Origin: CAWUEX02 sp963921305
GTDB lineage: Bacteria > Pseudomonadota > Alphaproteobacteria > Rhodospirillales > Rhodospirillaceae
Reading direction: 5' to 3'
Length of the DNA: 64,000 nt
Assembly: GCA_963921305.4 (NCBI GenBank)
Contig: CAWUEX030000002.1
Span: forward strand, 2,356,001-2,420,000
The position numbers and the translations under genes were made by a program. Below the pieces are notes generated by a model that was given only the letters and a program-made list of their open reading frames with translations, had not been told where the DNA came from and did not search any database. Each line of letters opens with the position of its first letter. Within the stretch, counting starts at the first letter, position 1. Positions 29,102 to 37,620 of this stretch are shown here, piece after piece.

Positions 29102-29512
29102 CTACTCGGCTGCGACCAGGTTCAAGATCGTGAAACACTCGTCCTCGGACTTCGTGCCCAGTGTGCAGGCATTCTTACGCAACCCGAGGTCCTGACCGAT
29201 CTCCCGGCAGCGCTTGTTTTGTTGCACGTCGGTGGTGCGGGTCATGGCGCCGCGCGGCGGTAACTCGCCGCTGACCGAGAAGAGAAACTTCTCGTCTTCG
29301 GTCACGAAGGCTTCGAGCTTGCCCAACTGATCATCGGTATTATTGATAATCTGAAACTTGAACCGGCAGCCATTGCTGTAGCCGGCTGAGTAGGTGAAAT
29401 CCTCTCGCTCAACGATCTTGATATCAACCGATGGCGGAATTTCTTCCTCGCATCCCATCAGCAGGAACGACGCGCTCAGCACCCCAACGGCAGCTGTGAT
29501 TCGACGTCTCAT
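29102..29512 (-). CDS. Small lipoprotein of unknown function
   Basis: ATG at 29512 is preferred over upstream starts because GGGAGAGAGG precedes it and it begins a lipoprotein leader with lipobox LMGC. The 136-residue precursor continues with an acidic EEEIPPSVDI segment, then a beta-rich region (CRFKFQIINNTDDQLGKL) and three later Cys (RCREIG, NACTLG, DECFTI). It probably sits in the outer or inner membrane facing the periplasm. It is 34 bases upstream of nothing in its own direction and follows no operon clearly. No family recognised. Confidence 0.65.
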   Translation of the reverse strand: MRRRITAAVGVLSASFLLMGCEEEIPPSVDIKIVEREDFTYSAGYSNGCRFKFQIINNTDDQLGKLEAFVTEDEKFLFSVSGELPPRGAMTRTTDVQQNKRCREIGQDLGLRKNACTLGTKSEDECFTILNLVAAE

Positions 29513-29724
29513 CGGCCTCTCTCCCTCTTTCGTCCTCACGCCAAGGCTAGCGCAGCCACACATCGGATTCCAGAACCCCTCCTTTCCGCGAGTTTGGGGC
29601 TGTTGAGGCTGACCCCTGGTCTCACAGTCGGCAGGTGATCAAACCCCGAGGCTCCTTTGATTTTGGCTGCGGCGCACCCCACGTTTAGGATCACCAAGAC
29701 ACCAAAAAACGTGAGGATGACGTC

Positions 29725-30813
29725 ATGCTCAATTTGTCCCAACGCGGCCGCGCGGGGCTCCAGTTTCTGGGGTCATTACAGCCCTACGCGTCGAGCCGTG
29801 TCCGCTCCATCGCCAAGGCAGAGTTCGAGGCTGATCCGCAAGGAGCCGCCATCGTCGCGGAACATGAGCGGGGCGGATCTAACGAACCGTGGGAAGACCG
29901 TATCGCCAAAGCCCGATCCGTTGCTGAGAAGTCAGTCGCATACAAACACGAGCGCTTTTATCAGCGCTACGTCGCTGAGGAAAATTTCGTCCGCGCCATT
30001 CCGGCCGTGGAAGAAAAACGCGAGGAAGCAGAGAAGATGATCAGTGGTCCCAAAAAGGACTGCGGCGGATCACTTGAGCTCGATGACAGCGTTCCCATTC
30101 CTGAGTATTACGACGGCGTAGAATGGCATCTCGAGCCCGGTGGTTGGGACGGCTATGATCTGGCTGGCCCCATGTTCATGGCGGGCATTGGCCGCTATGT
30201 GTTCAGCAAAGGTGGATATGCGGCAGTGGAAGTCGGCGACGATATCCGCAATCAACGAGTCAACGTCACCAAGCATCTGCCAAAGGATCACTACGACCGC
30301 ATCTATGAAATGGGCTGCGGAGGTGCGACAACGTTGGCGGCGTGTCACGAGAACTATCCCGACGCCGAATTGATCGGCAGCGACCTTTCTACCGCTTTAT
30401 TGAAGGGCGGTCATGATGCAGCCCGCGCCATGGGAATTCCTATCCACTTTAAGCAGCGCGATTGTCGCGACACCCGCGAACCGGATGAGAGCGTCGACGC
30501 GGTGGTGTGTTACGCCCTCATGCACGAGATGCCGGTCAGCGTATGTGTTGATGCCATCAAGGAAGCCTTCCGAATTCTCAAGCCTGGCGGCGACTTTATC
30601 ATTAACGACCCGCCACCGTTCTCGGCCGTCCATCCGTTCCAGGCGGTCGTGCTGGATTGGGATACGGATTTCCGCGGCGAGCCATTCTTCTCCGAGACTT
30701 GCGCAACCGAGTGGGTTGAGGTCATGAAAGATGTAGGCTTCGTGGATACCAAAGCATTTGGACTAGGCTCTCAGGGCTATCCATGGGTGAACCTTGGCAC
30801 CAAGCCGGCATAA
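29725..30813 (+). CDS. Class I SAM-dependent methyltransferase
   Basis: A 362-residue protein. The N-terminal 170 residues are a helical extension of unknown role. The methyltransferase domain follows, with the SAM motif YEMGCGGATT near 194-203, the acidic end of strand 2 in LIGSDLS, VDAVVCYALMHEMP and the post-motif RILKPGGDFIINDPPP. An AGGA ribosome-binding site precedes the ATG. It heads a four-gene plus-strand operon with very short gaps (small protein, sugar-type transporter, hydrolase). The methyl acceptor is unknown; a small organic molecule fits the context. Confidence 0.85.
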   Translation: MLNLSQRGRAGLQFLGSLQPYASSRVRSIAKAEFEADPQGAAIVAEHERGGSNEPWEDRIAKARSVAEKSVAYKHERFYQRYVAEENFVRAIPAVEEKREEAEKMISGPKKDCGGSLELDDSVPIPEYYDGVEWHLEPGGWDGYDLAGPMFMAGIGRYVFSKGGYAAVEVGDDIRNQRVNVTKHLPKDHYDRIYEMGCGGATTLAACHENYPDAELIGSDLSTALLKGGHDAARAMGIPIHFKQRDCRDTREPDESVDAVVCYALMHEMPVSVCVDAIKEAFRILKPGGDFIINDPPPFSAVHPFQAVVLDWDTDFRGEPFFSETCATEWVEVMKDVGFVDTKAFGLGSQGYPWVNLGTKPA

Positions 30814-30834
30814 CAACAAAAGAGGGGAAGCAAG

Positions 30835-31131
30835 ATGACTCAGCCGCCGCCACGTCCACTGACAGGGGACAAAGACCTCGACGCTGTGATGCGTATCAAC
30901 ACCGAGTTGATGTCGGAACTCTGGATTCTCCGCGACCGGGTGACTGTTCTGGAGAAGTTGCTGGAGGAGAAGGGCGTCGTCACTCGCGAGGCGATTAATG
31001 ACTACGCGCCTGAGGGTGAATTCGCCGAGGAACTTGACGAGGAACGCGACCGCTATGTGCGCCGTGTCGCCGGGGCGCCATGGGAGCAAGAGTTTACCGT
31101 TGAGTCTCTTGTAGAACGCGGCCAGCGCTAA
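30835..31131 (+). CDS. Small coiled-coil protein of unknown function
   Basis: A 98-residue protein with a strong GAGGGGAAG ribosome-binding site. It has a coiled-coil core (MSELWILRDRVTVLEKLLEEKG at about 26-47, a heptad pattern) followed by an acidic tail. Such short proteins often regulate or pair with a neighbouring enzyme. It sits 21 bases after the methyltransferase and 17 before the transporter, so it belongs to that operon. Confidence 0.75.
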   Translation: MTQPPPRPLTGDKDLDAVMRINTELMSELWILRDRVTVLEKLLEEKGVVTREAINDYAPEGEFAEELDEERDRYVRRVAGAPWEQEFTVESLVERGQR

Positions 31132-31148
31132 GCGCGGCTGGATAGCTC

Positions 31149-32549
31149 ATGGCTGACGCGACACCCGACCCCGCAGACCTCGCCGCCACAACACCTCACG
31201 AAGAACAGAATACCCTCCCACTCACTGTGTGCGTGGGCTGGGGCGTCGGCAGCCTGGGCATGGCCGTCATGTTCGGTCTGGTCAGCACCTTCGCCCTGAG
31301 TTTCATGATCAACTTCCTCGCTATGTCGGCAGGCGTTGCGGGCCTCCTGATCGGTCTCTCTAAAGTCTACGATGGGTTTACTGATCCGCTCATGGGGGTG
31401 ATTTCCGATCGCACCAACACCTCTATGGGGCGCCGTCGGCCCTATCTTTTAGTTGGGGCCTTCATGCTCGCCGTTTCGATGGTGCTGATGTTCAACGTGC
31501 CAGACTTCGAGACGCCGTCCGGCCCAGTTATCTACATGACCTTGATCCTGTTGCTCTATGCCACGGCATACACCGTGTTCAATGTCCCGTACTTGGCCAT
31601 GCCCGCGGAGATGACGGACAACTTCCATGAGCGCGCCTATCTCATGAGTTTCCGGGTCTACGGCATCGCTGGGGCCGGATATGTCGGCTACTTCGGCGCA
31701 CCTCTGATCATCGACCTGTTCGGGGGCGGACGCGTAGGTTTCGAAGGCATGGCGTGGGTGATGGGCGGCGCGGTTCTGGTGTCGTCGCTGCTGTGTTTTG
31801 CTATGACCAAGGACGCTCCGTTCAAGCATAAGACGGAGTCCAAAGGCGTTGGGTTCCGCAAGCAACTCGATCTCGCCATGGAAAACAGGCCGTTCTTATG
31901 GCTGATGCTGGCGAAGCTGTTCGGTTTGCTCGGCCAAGCGCTCAGCAATCCCGCTAAAATACTCTTCTTTCCCCTTGTGCTTGGGGCCAGTCTCGGAGCT
32001 TTTGCGTGGTACTGGTTTGCATTTTACACAGCGATGTTCGTGTCCCAACCGACGTGGCTCAAGCTGGGCAAAAAGCATGGCAAGCGCAACGTGTTCATCG
32101 CCGCGCTGTTACTGACCGTGGTCGCAAACCTCAGTTGGCTCCTGGCGACGCCGTCAGATCCTTTGATCCTGACCTATCTCCGCGGTGTGATCCTTGGCTT
32201 CTTGGGTGGGGCAACGCTGTTGATGGGGCAGGCCATGCTGCCGGACACGATGGAGTATGACCGGCGTCTGACCGGCCTGCGCCGTGAAGGTATCTATGCG
32301 GGCGTCTACACGACCATAGAAAAGTTTGCCTTTGCCTTCGGGCCCGCGCTGACCGGATTTGTTCTCGCGGCTATGGGGTATGTGTCATCCGATTCCGGCA
32401 TGGCTGAACAGCCGGACAGCGCTGTTCTTGCTGTCTACATCTGTGCCGCCGGTTTGCCTGCTTTGACGGGCGTTCTCGGCGCTCTCTCTCTGCTGGGGTA
32501 TGACCTCACCGAAGAGAAACTTAAGGCCACACAGCGCATTGACGCGTGA
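31149..32549 (+). CDS. GPH/MFS-type sodium-symporter family transporter
   Basis: A 466-residue protein with about 12 membrane helices. SKVYDGFTDPLMGVISDRT followed by MGRRRPYLL is the hallmark of the glycoside-pentoside-hexuronide (MelB-like) family; PAEMTDNFHERAYL fits the conserved loop. These carriers import sugars or other polar organic compounds with a cation. In this operon it probably imports a compound that the methyltransferase and hydrolase then process; substrate unknown. Confidence 0.88.
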   Translation: MADATPDPADLAATTPHEEQNTLPLTVCVGWGVGSLGMAVMFGLVSTFALSFMINFLAMSAGVAGLLIGLSKVYDGFTDPLMGVISDRTNTSMGRRRPYLLVGAFMLAVSMVLMFNVPDFETPSGPVIYMTLILLLYATAYTVFNVPYLAMPAEMTDNFHERAYLMSFRVYGIAGAGYVGYFGAPLIIDLFGGGRVGFEGMAWVMGGAVLVSSLLCFAMTKDAPFKHKTESKGVGFRKQLDLAMENRPFLWLMLAKLFGLLGQALSNPAKILFFPLVLGASLGAFAWYWFAFYTAMFVSQPTWLKLGKKHGKRNVFIAALLLTVVANLSWLLATPSDPLILTYLRGVILGFLGGATLLMGQAMLPDTMEYDRRLTGLRREGIYAGVYTTIEKFAFAFGPALTGFVLAAMGYVSSDSGMAEQPDSAVLAVYICAAGLPALTGVLGALSLLGYDLTEEKLKATQRIDA

Positions 32550-32573
32550 CGCCGCGTCTGGTCAGTTTGGCGT

Positions 32574-33428
32574 ATGGCAGATATCTACACCTTGCTTGAT
32601 CGCGATGGGCATGCCTTCCGGGTCATGATGTTCTCACCGCCAGAGGGCCGCAAGCGCTCCGTCCGTGTCGTCATCCTTCCCGGCGCCAATTGCGACGCCG
32701 TACGCTACAGGTGGCTGGCCGACAGTCTGGCCTCGGAAGGGGCGACGGTGCTGTGTCCAGACCCTCCTCTAGTCGAGCATCCGTCTCCCGCAGACCCTAC
32801 GGTCAAAAGAGAAGCCGCCTACGTGACGGTGGATCAACTTGTGAAGACCTTGGCGATGCCCTGGTCGGATGATGGTGAAGATGAGCTGACTTTTCTCATC
32901 GGCCATTCTCTCGGCGGGTCGGTTTTACTGGAGTACCTCGACCCCGCTGAAGCCATGGCTGATCCCCGATCCGGTGTCGGCGCGGGTTACAAGACGCCAG
33001 TGAAAATCGATGGGGGCATTGTCGTCGGCAGCAGCATGCAAGCCGATGTCATGGGGGCCTCCATACCCTGGCGTTCAAACGACAGGCCTTTGCACAAACC
33101 CGAAGGTTTGCCGCTCCTGTTTGTCGCCGGAGAAAACGATGGCTTGGCGACGCCTGAGACGGTGGCCGCCACGGTGGCACGCTACGCCGCCCCCACGGCG
33201 CTGGTCGTACAGAAGGGCGCCAATCATTTCGGATGGGCCGATGGTGAAGATGCCCGTGACTTGAGGTCCTTGGACAAATCCGCTGCACTCAAACCCGAAG
33301 AGCAGAAATCTGGCCTGCTCAAATTCGCGGCGGTCTTCATGTCAACGATTGCCGATGAGCGTGCTGATCGGATCGCCAACGCTCTGCGCGATGTCGCGGC
33401 GGACGGCGATGCGGTCGAGGTGCGCTAG
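32574..33428 (+). CDS. Alpha/beta hydrolase
   Basis: The 284-residue protein shows a full catalytic set: oxyanion region VVILPGANCD, nucleophile GHSLGGS (Ser near residue 107), acid in FVAGENDGLAT and His in GANHFGWADG. No signal peptide. The closing region adds a helical tail. It ends the methyltransferase/transporter operon, 24 bases after the transporter. It would hydrolyse an ester or related bond of the imported compound. Confidence 0.88.
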   Translation: MADIYTLLDRDGHAFRVMMFSPPEGRKRSVRVVILPGANCDAVRYRWLADSLASEGATVLCPDPPLVEHPSPADPTVKREAAYVTVDQLVKTLAMPWSDDGEDELTFLIGHSLGGSVLLEYLDPAEAMADPRSGVGAGYKTPVKIDGGIVVGSSMQADVMGASIPWRSNDRPLHKPEGLPLLFVAGENDGLATPETVAATVARYAAPTALVVQKGANHFGWADGEDARDLRSLDKSAALKPEEQKSGLLKFAAVFMSTIADERADRIANALRDVAADGDAVEVR

Positions 33429-33432
33429 CGGC

Positions 33433-34836
33433 CTAGAGCGAGTTTAAGAACGCGATCAGATCATCACGGGCGTCTGCCGACATCGTCCGGAAGGCTTCCT
33501 TGGCGGACTCCGCTTCGCCGCCATGCCATAGAATGGCTTCGGCCAGACCCCGCGCCCGGCCATCGTGCAGGTACAGCTCATGGCCGGATACTTTTTCCGT
33601 CAGGCCGATTCCCCATAAAGGTGCGGTTCGCCATTCCGATCCAGATGCTAAGAAGTCGGGCCGCCCATCGCTTAACCCTTCGCCCATGTCATGAAGGAGA
33701 AGATCCGTGAACGGATGGATGGTCTGATTGGCCAGGTCCTGTCCGCGCGGATCGGTTCCCGTTTCCATGGTTGGCATGTGGCAATACTGGCAGCCCGCGT
33801 CCATGAAACGGTCCTGGCCGCGCTGAACTTCCGGCAAATCCGCGCCGCGCTGGCGCGGTACCGCCAGCCGCCGGGTGTAGACATTCATCTGATTCAAGAA
33901 CGCCGCCGTCATTTCCGCTTCGCCGACAGTGGCAACCTTCAAGCACGCCTCCTGCCCGTCCGGGCAGTTCTCGCTGGGGCGCACCGGTGTAGTAATGCCC
34001 ATGTCGCCCAGCGCGGCTCCGGAGTTTTGGTTGGTCAGATTGGGAGCATTGGCTTTCCAGCCGAACTTGCCAGTCGCCATCTTCTGATCGCGCGCGTCCC
34101 AGACCACATTGACTCGTCCTGAAATGCCATCGCCGTCTTCATCATCGGGATCGGCCAATGCGTACAGCAAATCTTCGGATACGAACTCCAATAGTCCGAG
34201 GCCGATCATAGCGTTCGCCACCCGGGGCGACGTCATCACATCATCGGGCATCGGCCCGAAGGCCAGGTCTTCAAACCGTATCGTTGGTTTGCGCAAGCTA
34301 TAGGCGGTGCCGTCCGCGTATTGCCCAGGGATTTCCTCCCACTCCATGATGGCGCGGCCTTCGGCAGGAACGCCCTCAATGCCACGATCCTGTAATTGAT
34401 CGCCATAGACGGGAACGCCTTTAGGTCCGCCATGCTCATCCTCGCCGGGTACGCTCAGGCGCACCAATATGGACTCCATCGGCGCGCCAACCTCCTCGGG
34501 CGGGCGGCCCCGCCCGTTGTTGATATGGCAATCGGAACAGGCTTCCCGATTGAAGGTTGGCCCTAGGCCATCCGTCGTCGGTTGTGGACCAGGCGACGGA
34601 CGCCAGATCGTGTTGAACAACTGATTGCCGAAGGTGAAGCCCGGTTTCATTTGAGCGGGTGCATTGGCGGAGATGAACGTATAGGCCTCACTGGTCGCCA
34701 GCGGGCGGGTGGTTTCACCGCCGAGTTCCGGCGTCAGCGGCATTGCCAACAGCCGATCACGCACATCCGTGTCCAAGGCGCAGGCCGAAGACGTGAAGGC
34801 CAGCGCCAGGGCGGAAACGGTGAGTAGCTGTCTCAT
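33433..34836 (-). CDS. Di-haem oxidoreductase (DHOR/DUF1111-type)
   Basis: The 467-residue protein has a signal peptide (MRQLLTVSALALAFTSSACA) and two c-type haem motifs: CSDCH at 100-104 and CQYCH at 349-353. GLGPTFNREA and the closing LYLHDGRARGLAEAI and HGGEAE are hallmarks of the di-haem oxidoreductase/putative peroxidase family. It acts in the periplasm on electrons from cytochromes or on an unknown substrate. It is the last gene of the DUF1838 operon and overlaps the beta-sandwich protein by four bases. Confidence 0.9.
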   Translation of the reverse strand: MRQLLTVSALALAFTSSACALDTDVRDRLLAMPLTPELGGETTRPLATSEAYTFISANAPAQMKPGFTFGNQLFNTIWRPSPGPQPTTDGLGPTFNREACSDCHINNGRGRPPEEVGAPMESILVRLSVPGEDEHGGPKGVPVYGDQLQDRGIEGVPAEGRAIMEWEEIPGQYADGTAYSLRKPTIRFEDLAFGPMPDDVMTSPRVANAMIGLGLLEFVSEDLLYALADPDDEDGDGISGRVNVVWDARDQKMATGKFGWKANAPNLTNQNSGAALGDMGITTPVRPSENCPDGQEACLKVATVGEAEMTAAFLNQMNVYTRRLAVPRQRGADLPEVQRGQDRFMDAGCQYCHMPTMETGTDPRGQDLANQTIHPFTDLLLHDMGEGLSDGRPDFLASGSEWRTAPLWGIGLTEKVSGHELYLHDGRARGLAEAILWHGGEAESAKEAFRTMSADARDDLIAFLNSL

Positions 34837-35495
34837 GGCATCGCCCCCGGAACGGCGTTCGCGTCTGCGCGTTCTTCATCCCATAAGGTGGCATCGAAGT
34901 CGCGGGCCAGCGTAGGGATGTGGTGCACCCGGTATGCCGTCAATTGAATGCGCTCAAAGCGTCGCGTGTCCGCTCCAGGTGATAAGGTGAATAGTGAGAA
35001 CTCATCCCCCGACGCCATCTCCACAACCACACTGGCGTGACCGACCCCTTTAGCCTGTCCCGGTGCTTTCACCGCCAGCGCCGCCAGCTCACCCGGTCGG
35101 CCCCGGCCATCGCGATGCCAGGTGTGGAGGTGGACGATCACTTCGCCGTCGGTTGCGCCGTCCTCGGCGCTGCTGGTGTAGTCCACGTTGAAACTGTAGA
35201 GGCCGGGACACAGCGGTTTATACGCAGACCCATCCCATTCCCCCGGGTTCGCGTTGACGTTGGTGATCTGCCGCCCGGTAAAGGTTACCCGCTGATGCGG
35301 CTGAGTATGGACCAGGTCACGAGTTTCTACAGACAGCGCCCGCGGTGATCCGTCGCAGTGTTCTGCGACTTGCTGTGCCGCGACCTGGCCGTTCTCGTCA
35401 ATCAGGCCAAAGAACGCCAAGTCGGGTTCATCCTCTTGGGCAATGCCTGGGGTTGTCATCAAAAGCGCGGTGGCGCACAGCAATGAAAAGCGCAC
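34833..35495 (-). CDS. Exported beta-rich protein, possibly C1q/TNF-like fold
   Basis: The start is a GTG at 35495, supported by GAGGGAG upstream and by the clean signal peptide it begins (VRFSLLCATALLMTTPGIAQ). The 220-residue precursor is beta-rich. Its pattern RVTFTGRQITN, CPGLYSFNVDY, ASVVVEMASGDEFSLF resembles C1q/TNF-type sandwich proteins, but this is only a pattern match by eye. Two Cys may form a disulphide. It is translationally coupled to the di-haem oxidoreductase, so it may be a binding partner of that enzyme. Confidence 0.65.
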   Translation of the reverse strand: MRFSLLCATALLMTTPGIAQEDEPDLAFFGLIDENGQVAAQQVAEHCDGSPRALSVETRDLVHTQPHQRVTFTGRQITNVNANPGEWDGSAYKPLCPGLYSFNVDYTSSAEDGATDGEVIVHLHTWHRDGRGRPGELAALAVKAPGQAKGVGHASVVVEMASGDEFSLFTLSPGADTRRFERIQLTAYRVHHIPTLARDFDATLWDEERADANAVPGAMP

Positions 35496-35603
35496 AGGGG
35501 TCTCCCTCTCATCGAGCAATCCGTTGGTGTATTTGAGCGTACCATGGCGAGCCCACCCAAGGCCGCCAATGGAGCCGTCCGGTCTGTCCAATGTGCGGAG
35601 GCG

Positions 35604-36506
35604 TTACTCCCGCCAGACACCGGCCCGTTTCAGGCGGCGCTCCAGGCGGGATTCTCCCGTATCGTCCTTGGGATCGACGGCATAGTTGTCGTACTCCGCC
35701 ATGGCCCGCTCGAGATATTTGGGCGGCAGATCGTCGAAGGACGGCACTTTGTAATACTCAACATGCCAGAGCACCTGGCCAAGCTCAGGGTCGTCCATAC
35801 CGACGTTAGGCATTTCGGGCATCAGAATCTGTCCCGCGCCGTGCGACGGCACCGGATCGACGGATGGGTCCATGAGGTCCGCAATGCGCGCGAAGTGGGT
35901 GTTGTCCTGATTGTACGGGCGCCGCACCAGAGGCTCAGGCCAATTAACCTTGGACTTAAACGAAATGGAGTCCGCAATGACATTTAGTTCGATGTCGCGG
36001 ATCGAGAACTGGTTGTAGTAGTCAGGAAACGACCGTTCGATGATGTTGTGCGACCAACCGCGGGTCGAGAGCACTTGGCCGTCAGGGACCCGATTGAAGT
36101 TTGGCCGCGGCACCGATGTCTTACCGGTGATCGGGTTGGTGAACGTCTCCAGCATTTCGTCGGTTTCGTAATCGGTAAAGAACGTCAGAAACGACTTTGT
36201 GCGGATAAACGAGCCGTCCTCCAATGGCCGCCAATATTGTTGCTCGCTGCCTTGAAAGCGCACCAGCGGAATAGGACTTTCAGGGTATTTGAACGCGTAT
36301 AGGATGCCCCGCGTGCGCCAGATCACTTTGCGCTCCGTCACCGACCCGGCCTGGCGCGCGACCGCCCAAACCCGTTCCGTGTCGGTCCAAGTCGCGGGGT
36401 CCGCCGACGCGGGCGGGGTGATGGCGTGGGCCTGACGCGGAACTGCGGCCATCCCCGCGGCTGCCCCGGCCGTGGCAGTGAAGGACCGGCGTGAGAGTTC
36501 AGTCAT
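35604..36506 (-). CDS. Tat-exported DUF1838 protein, subgroup A
   Basis: ATG at 36506 is chosen because GGAG precedes it and it begins a classical Tat leader (LSRRSFTATAGAAAG) ending RQAHA. The 300-residue protein is the close paralogue of the one at 4209: EQQYW, WPEPLVRRPYNQDNT, PSHGAGQILMPEMPNVGM and GQVLWHVEYYKV recur almost unchanged. It is the third DUF1838 gene in a row and lies 108 bases before the beta-sandwich gene. Periplasmic; function unknown. Confidence 0.85.
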   Translation of the reverse strand: MTELSRRSFTATAGAAAGMAAVPRQAHAITPPASADPATWTDTERVWAVARQAGSVTERKVIWRTRGILYAFKYPESPIPLVRFQGSEQQYWRPLEDGSFIRTKSFLTFFTDYETDEMLETFTNPITGKTSVPRPNFNRVPDGQVLSTRGWSHNIIERSFPDYYNQFSIRDIELNVIADSISFKSKVNWPEPLVRRPYNQDNTHFARIADLMDPSVDPVPSHGAGQILMPEMPNVGMDDPELGQVLWHVEYYKVPSFDDLPPKYLERAMAEYDNYAVDPKDDTGESRLERRLKRAGVWRE

Positions 36507-36522
36507 GGCATGTCTCCAGTTG

Positions 36523-37617
36523 TTAAACCCGCGCGCCCGACCCCGAAGGCGGCCCGGCGATATGATCGGGGCGTTTTTCCGTCCATTCGTAGTCCGGATT
36601 TTCCGGCGGAATGTCGGCGGCATAGGACGACCAGGTATCCACACGGAAAGTCTGCATCTCCCATTCATCGGGGAGGGTCAGATATTCCGGTGCGTGCTTT
36701 TCGATGTAGGCCAGGATTTTCGGCCGCACTTCCATGGTGCCCGGCAGCCCTTTGTGGCTGAACATGCGGCCGAACAGTTGCACGTCTTCCATCCCGGAGC
36801 CGCCCATCTTCATCCACGGCCAGCATTGGGAAATGCGGGAAAACCCGGCGACAAACCGCGCTGCTGGGATGCTGCGGTCCTCCAGCTCGTTCTTATCCAT
36901 GTGGAAGGTGAAGTGCTCTGACGGAGAGATGCGCGCGCCCGTGGAGGACTGCGGCCAACCCTCCGGCGTGACCGGATTGGTATACTCGTGAGTGTAATCC
37001 CAGTTGAGCATGAGGTCATTGCCGAACTGTTGAAACGGCATAATGAACGGGATGTCGCCGGTCTCATCCGGAAACACCGTGCCCTCGTTCATCAGTGTCG
37101 GCGCATCCGTTTCCTTACCGAAATTAAAGAGCGACATCTTGTCATCCATGCGCCGCACAAGCTGGGGATTGTAGAAGTGGTAAACCTCGACCTCTTCCTC
37201 GGTGAACGGATTGGTCCAGGTCTCCAGCACCTCGCCGGTGCGCAGATCGGTGAAATAGCCGGTTTCGCGGGAGCGCCGGGTCAATGTTCCGTCCGGCTCC
37301 CACCGCGCTTGCAGAACCCCGGTTCCCTCGTAGCCGAACACCGGCACCATGCGGTTGGTGCCCCAGCGCATGTACATCAAGCCGTGAAAGCAGCCGATCA
37401 CTGGCTCATCAAAAGACGACAGCATCTTGGCAAAGGCATAGAGGTTGTCTTTGGGATCCTGATAGTCGATGCCGCCATTGCTCACAGGTGGCGCTGCCTG
37501 TGACGGCGTAATCGCTGCGGCACCAAGCGCACCCAAGCCTGAGAGGACTGTTCTTCGGCTGGTCAGGCCGTCGGCGGCCCGCCGCGTCAGACCATCAGCG
37601 GTGAAAAGATTGGTCAT
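36523..37617 (-). CDS. Tat-exported DUF1838 protein, subgroup B
   Basis: A 364-residue protein with a Tat leader (LTSRRTVLSGLGALG) after a 15-residue lead-in, cleaved near SQAAP. The body is very similar to the next gene upstream: GLMY.R, FGYEGTG, SRETGYFTDLRTGEVLETWT, EEEVEVYHFYN, ALNEGTVF-like LMNEGTVFPDE and WPWMKMGG are shared. It lacks the subgroup A block PYNQDNT, so the two types are distinct. Only 3 bases separate it from its upstream neighbour. Periplasmic; activity unknown. Confidence 0.85.
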   Translation of the reverse strand: MTNLFTADGLTRRAADGLTSRRTVLSGLGALGAAAITPSQAAPPVSNGGIDYQDPKDNLYAFAKMLSSFDEPVIGCFHGLMYMRWGTNRMVPVFGYEGTGVLQARWEPDGTLTRRSRETGYFTDLRTGEVLETWTNPFTEEEVEVYHFYNPQLVRRMDDKMSLFNFGKETDAPTLMNEGTVFPDETGDIPFIMPFQQFGNDLMLNWDYTHEYTNPVTPEGWPQSSTGARISPSEHFTFHMDKNELEDRSIPAARFVAGFSRISQCWPWMKMGGSGMEDVQLFGRMFSHKGLPGTMEVRPKILAYIEKHAPEYLTLPDEWEMQTFRVDTWSSYAADIPPENPDYEWTEKRPDHIAGPPSGSGARV

Positions 37618-37620
37618 GGT

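Noticed and set aside
29657..30040. Plus-strand frame overlapping the methyltransferase start
   Set aside because: Different frame, no domain; the methyltransferase is clear.
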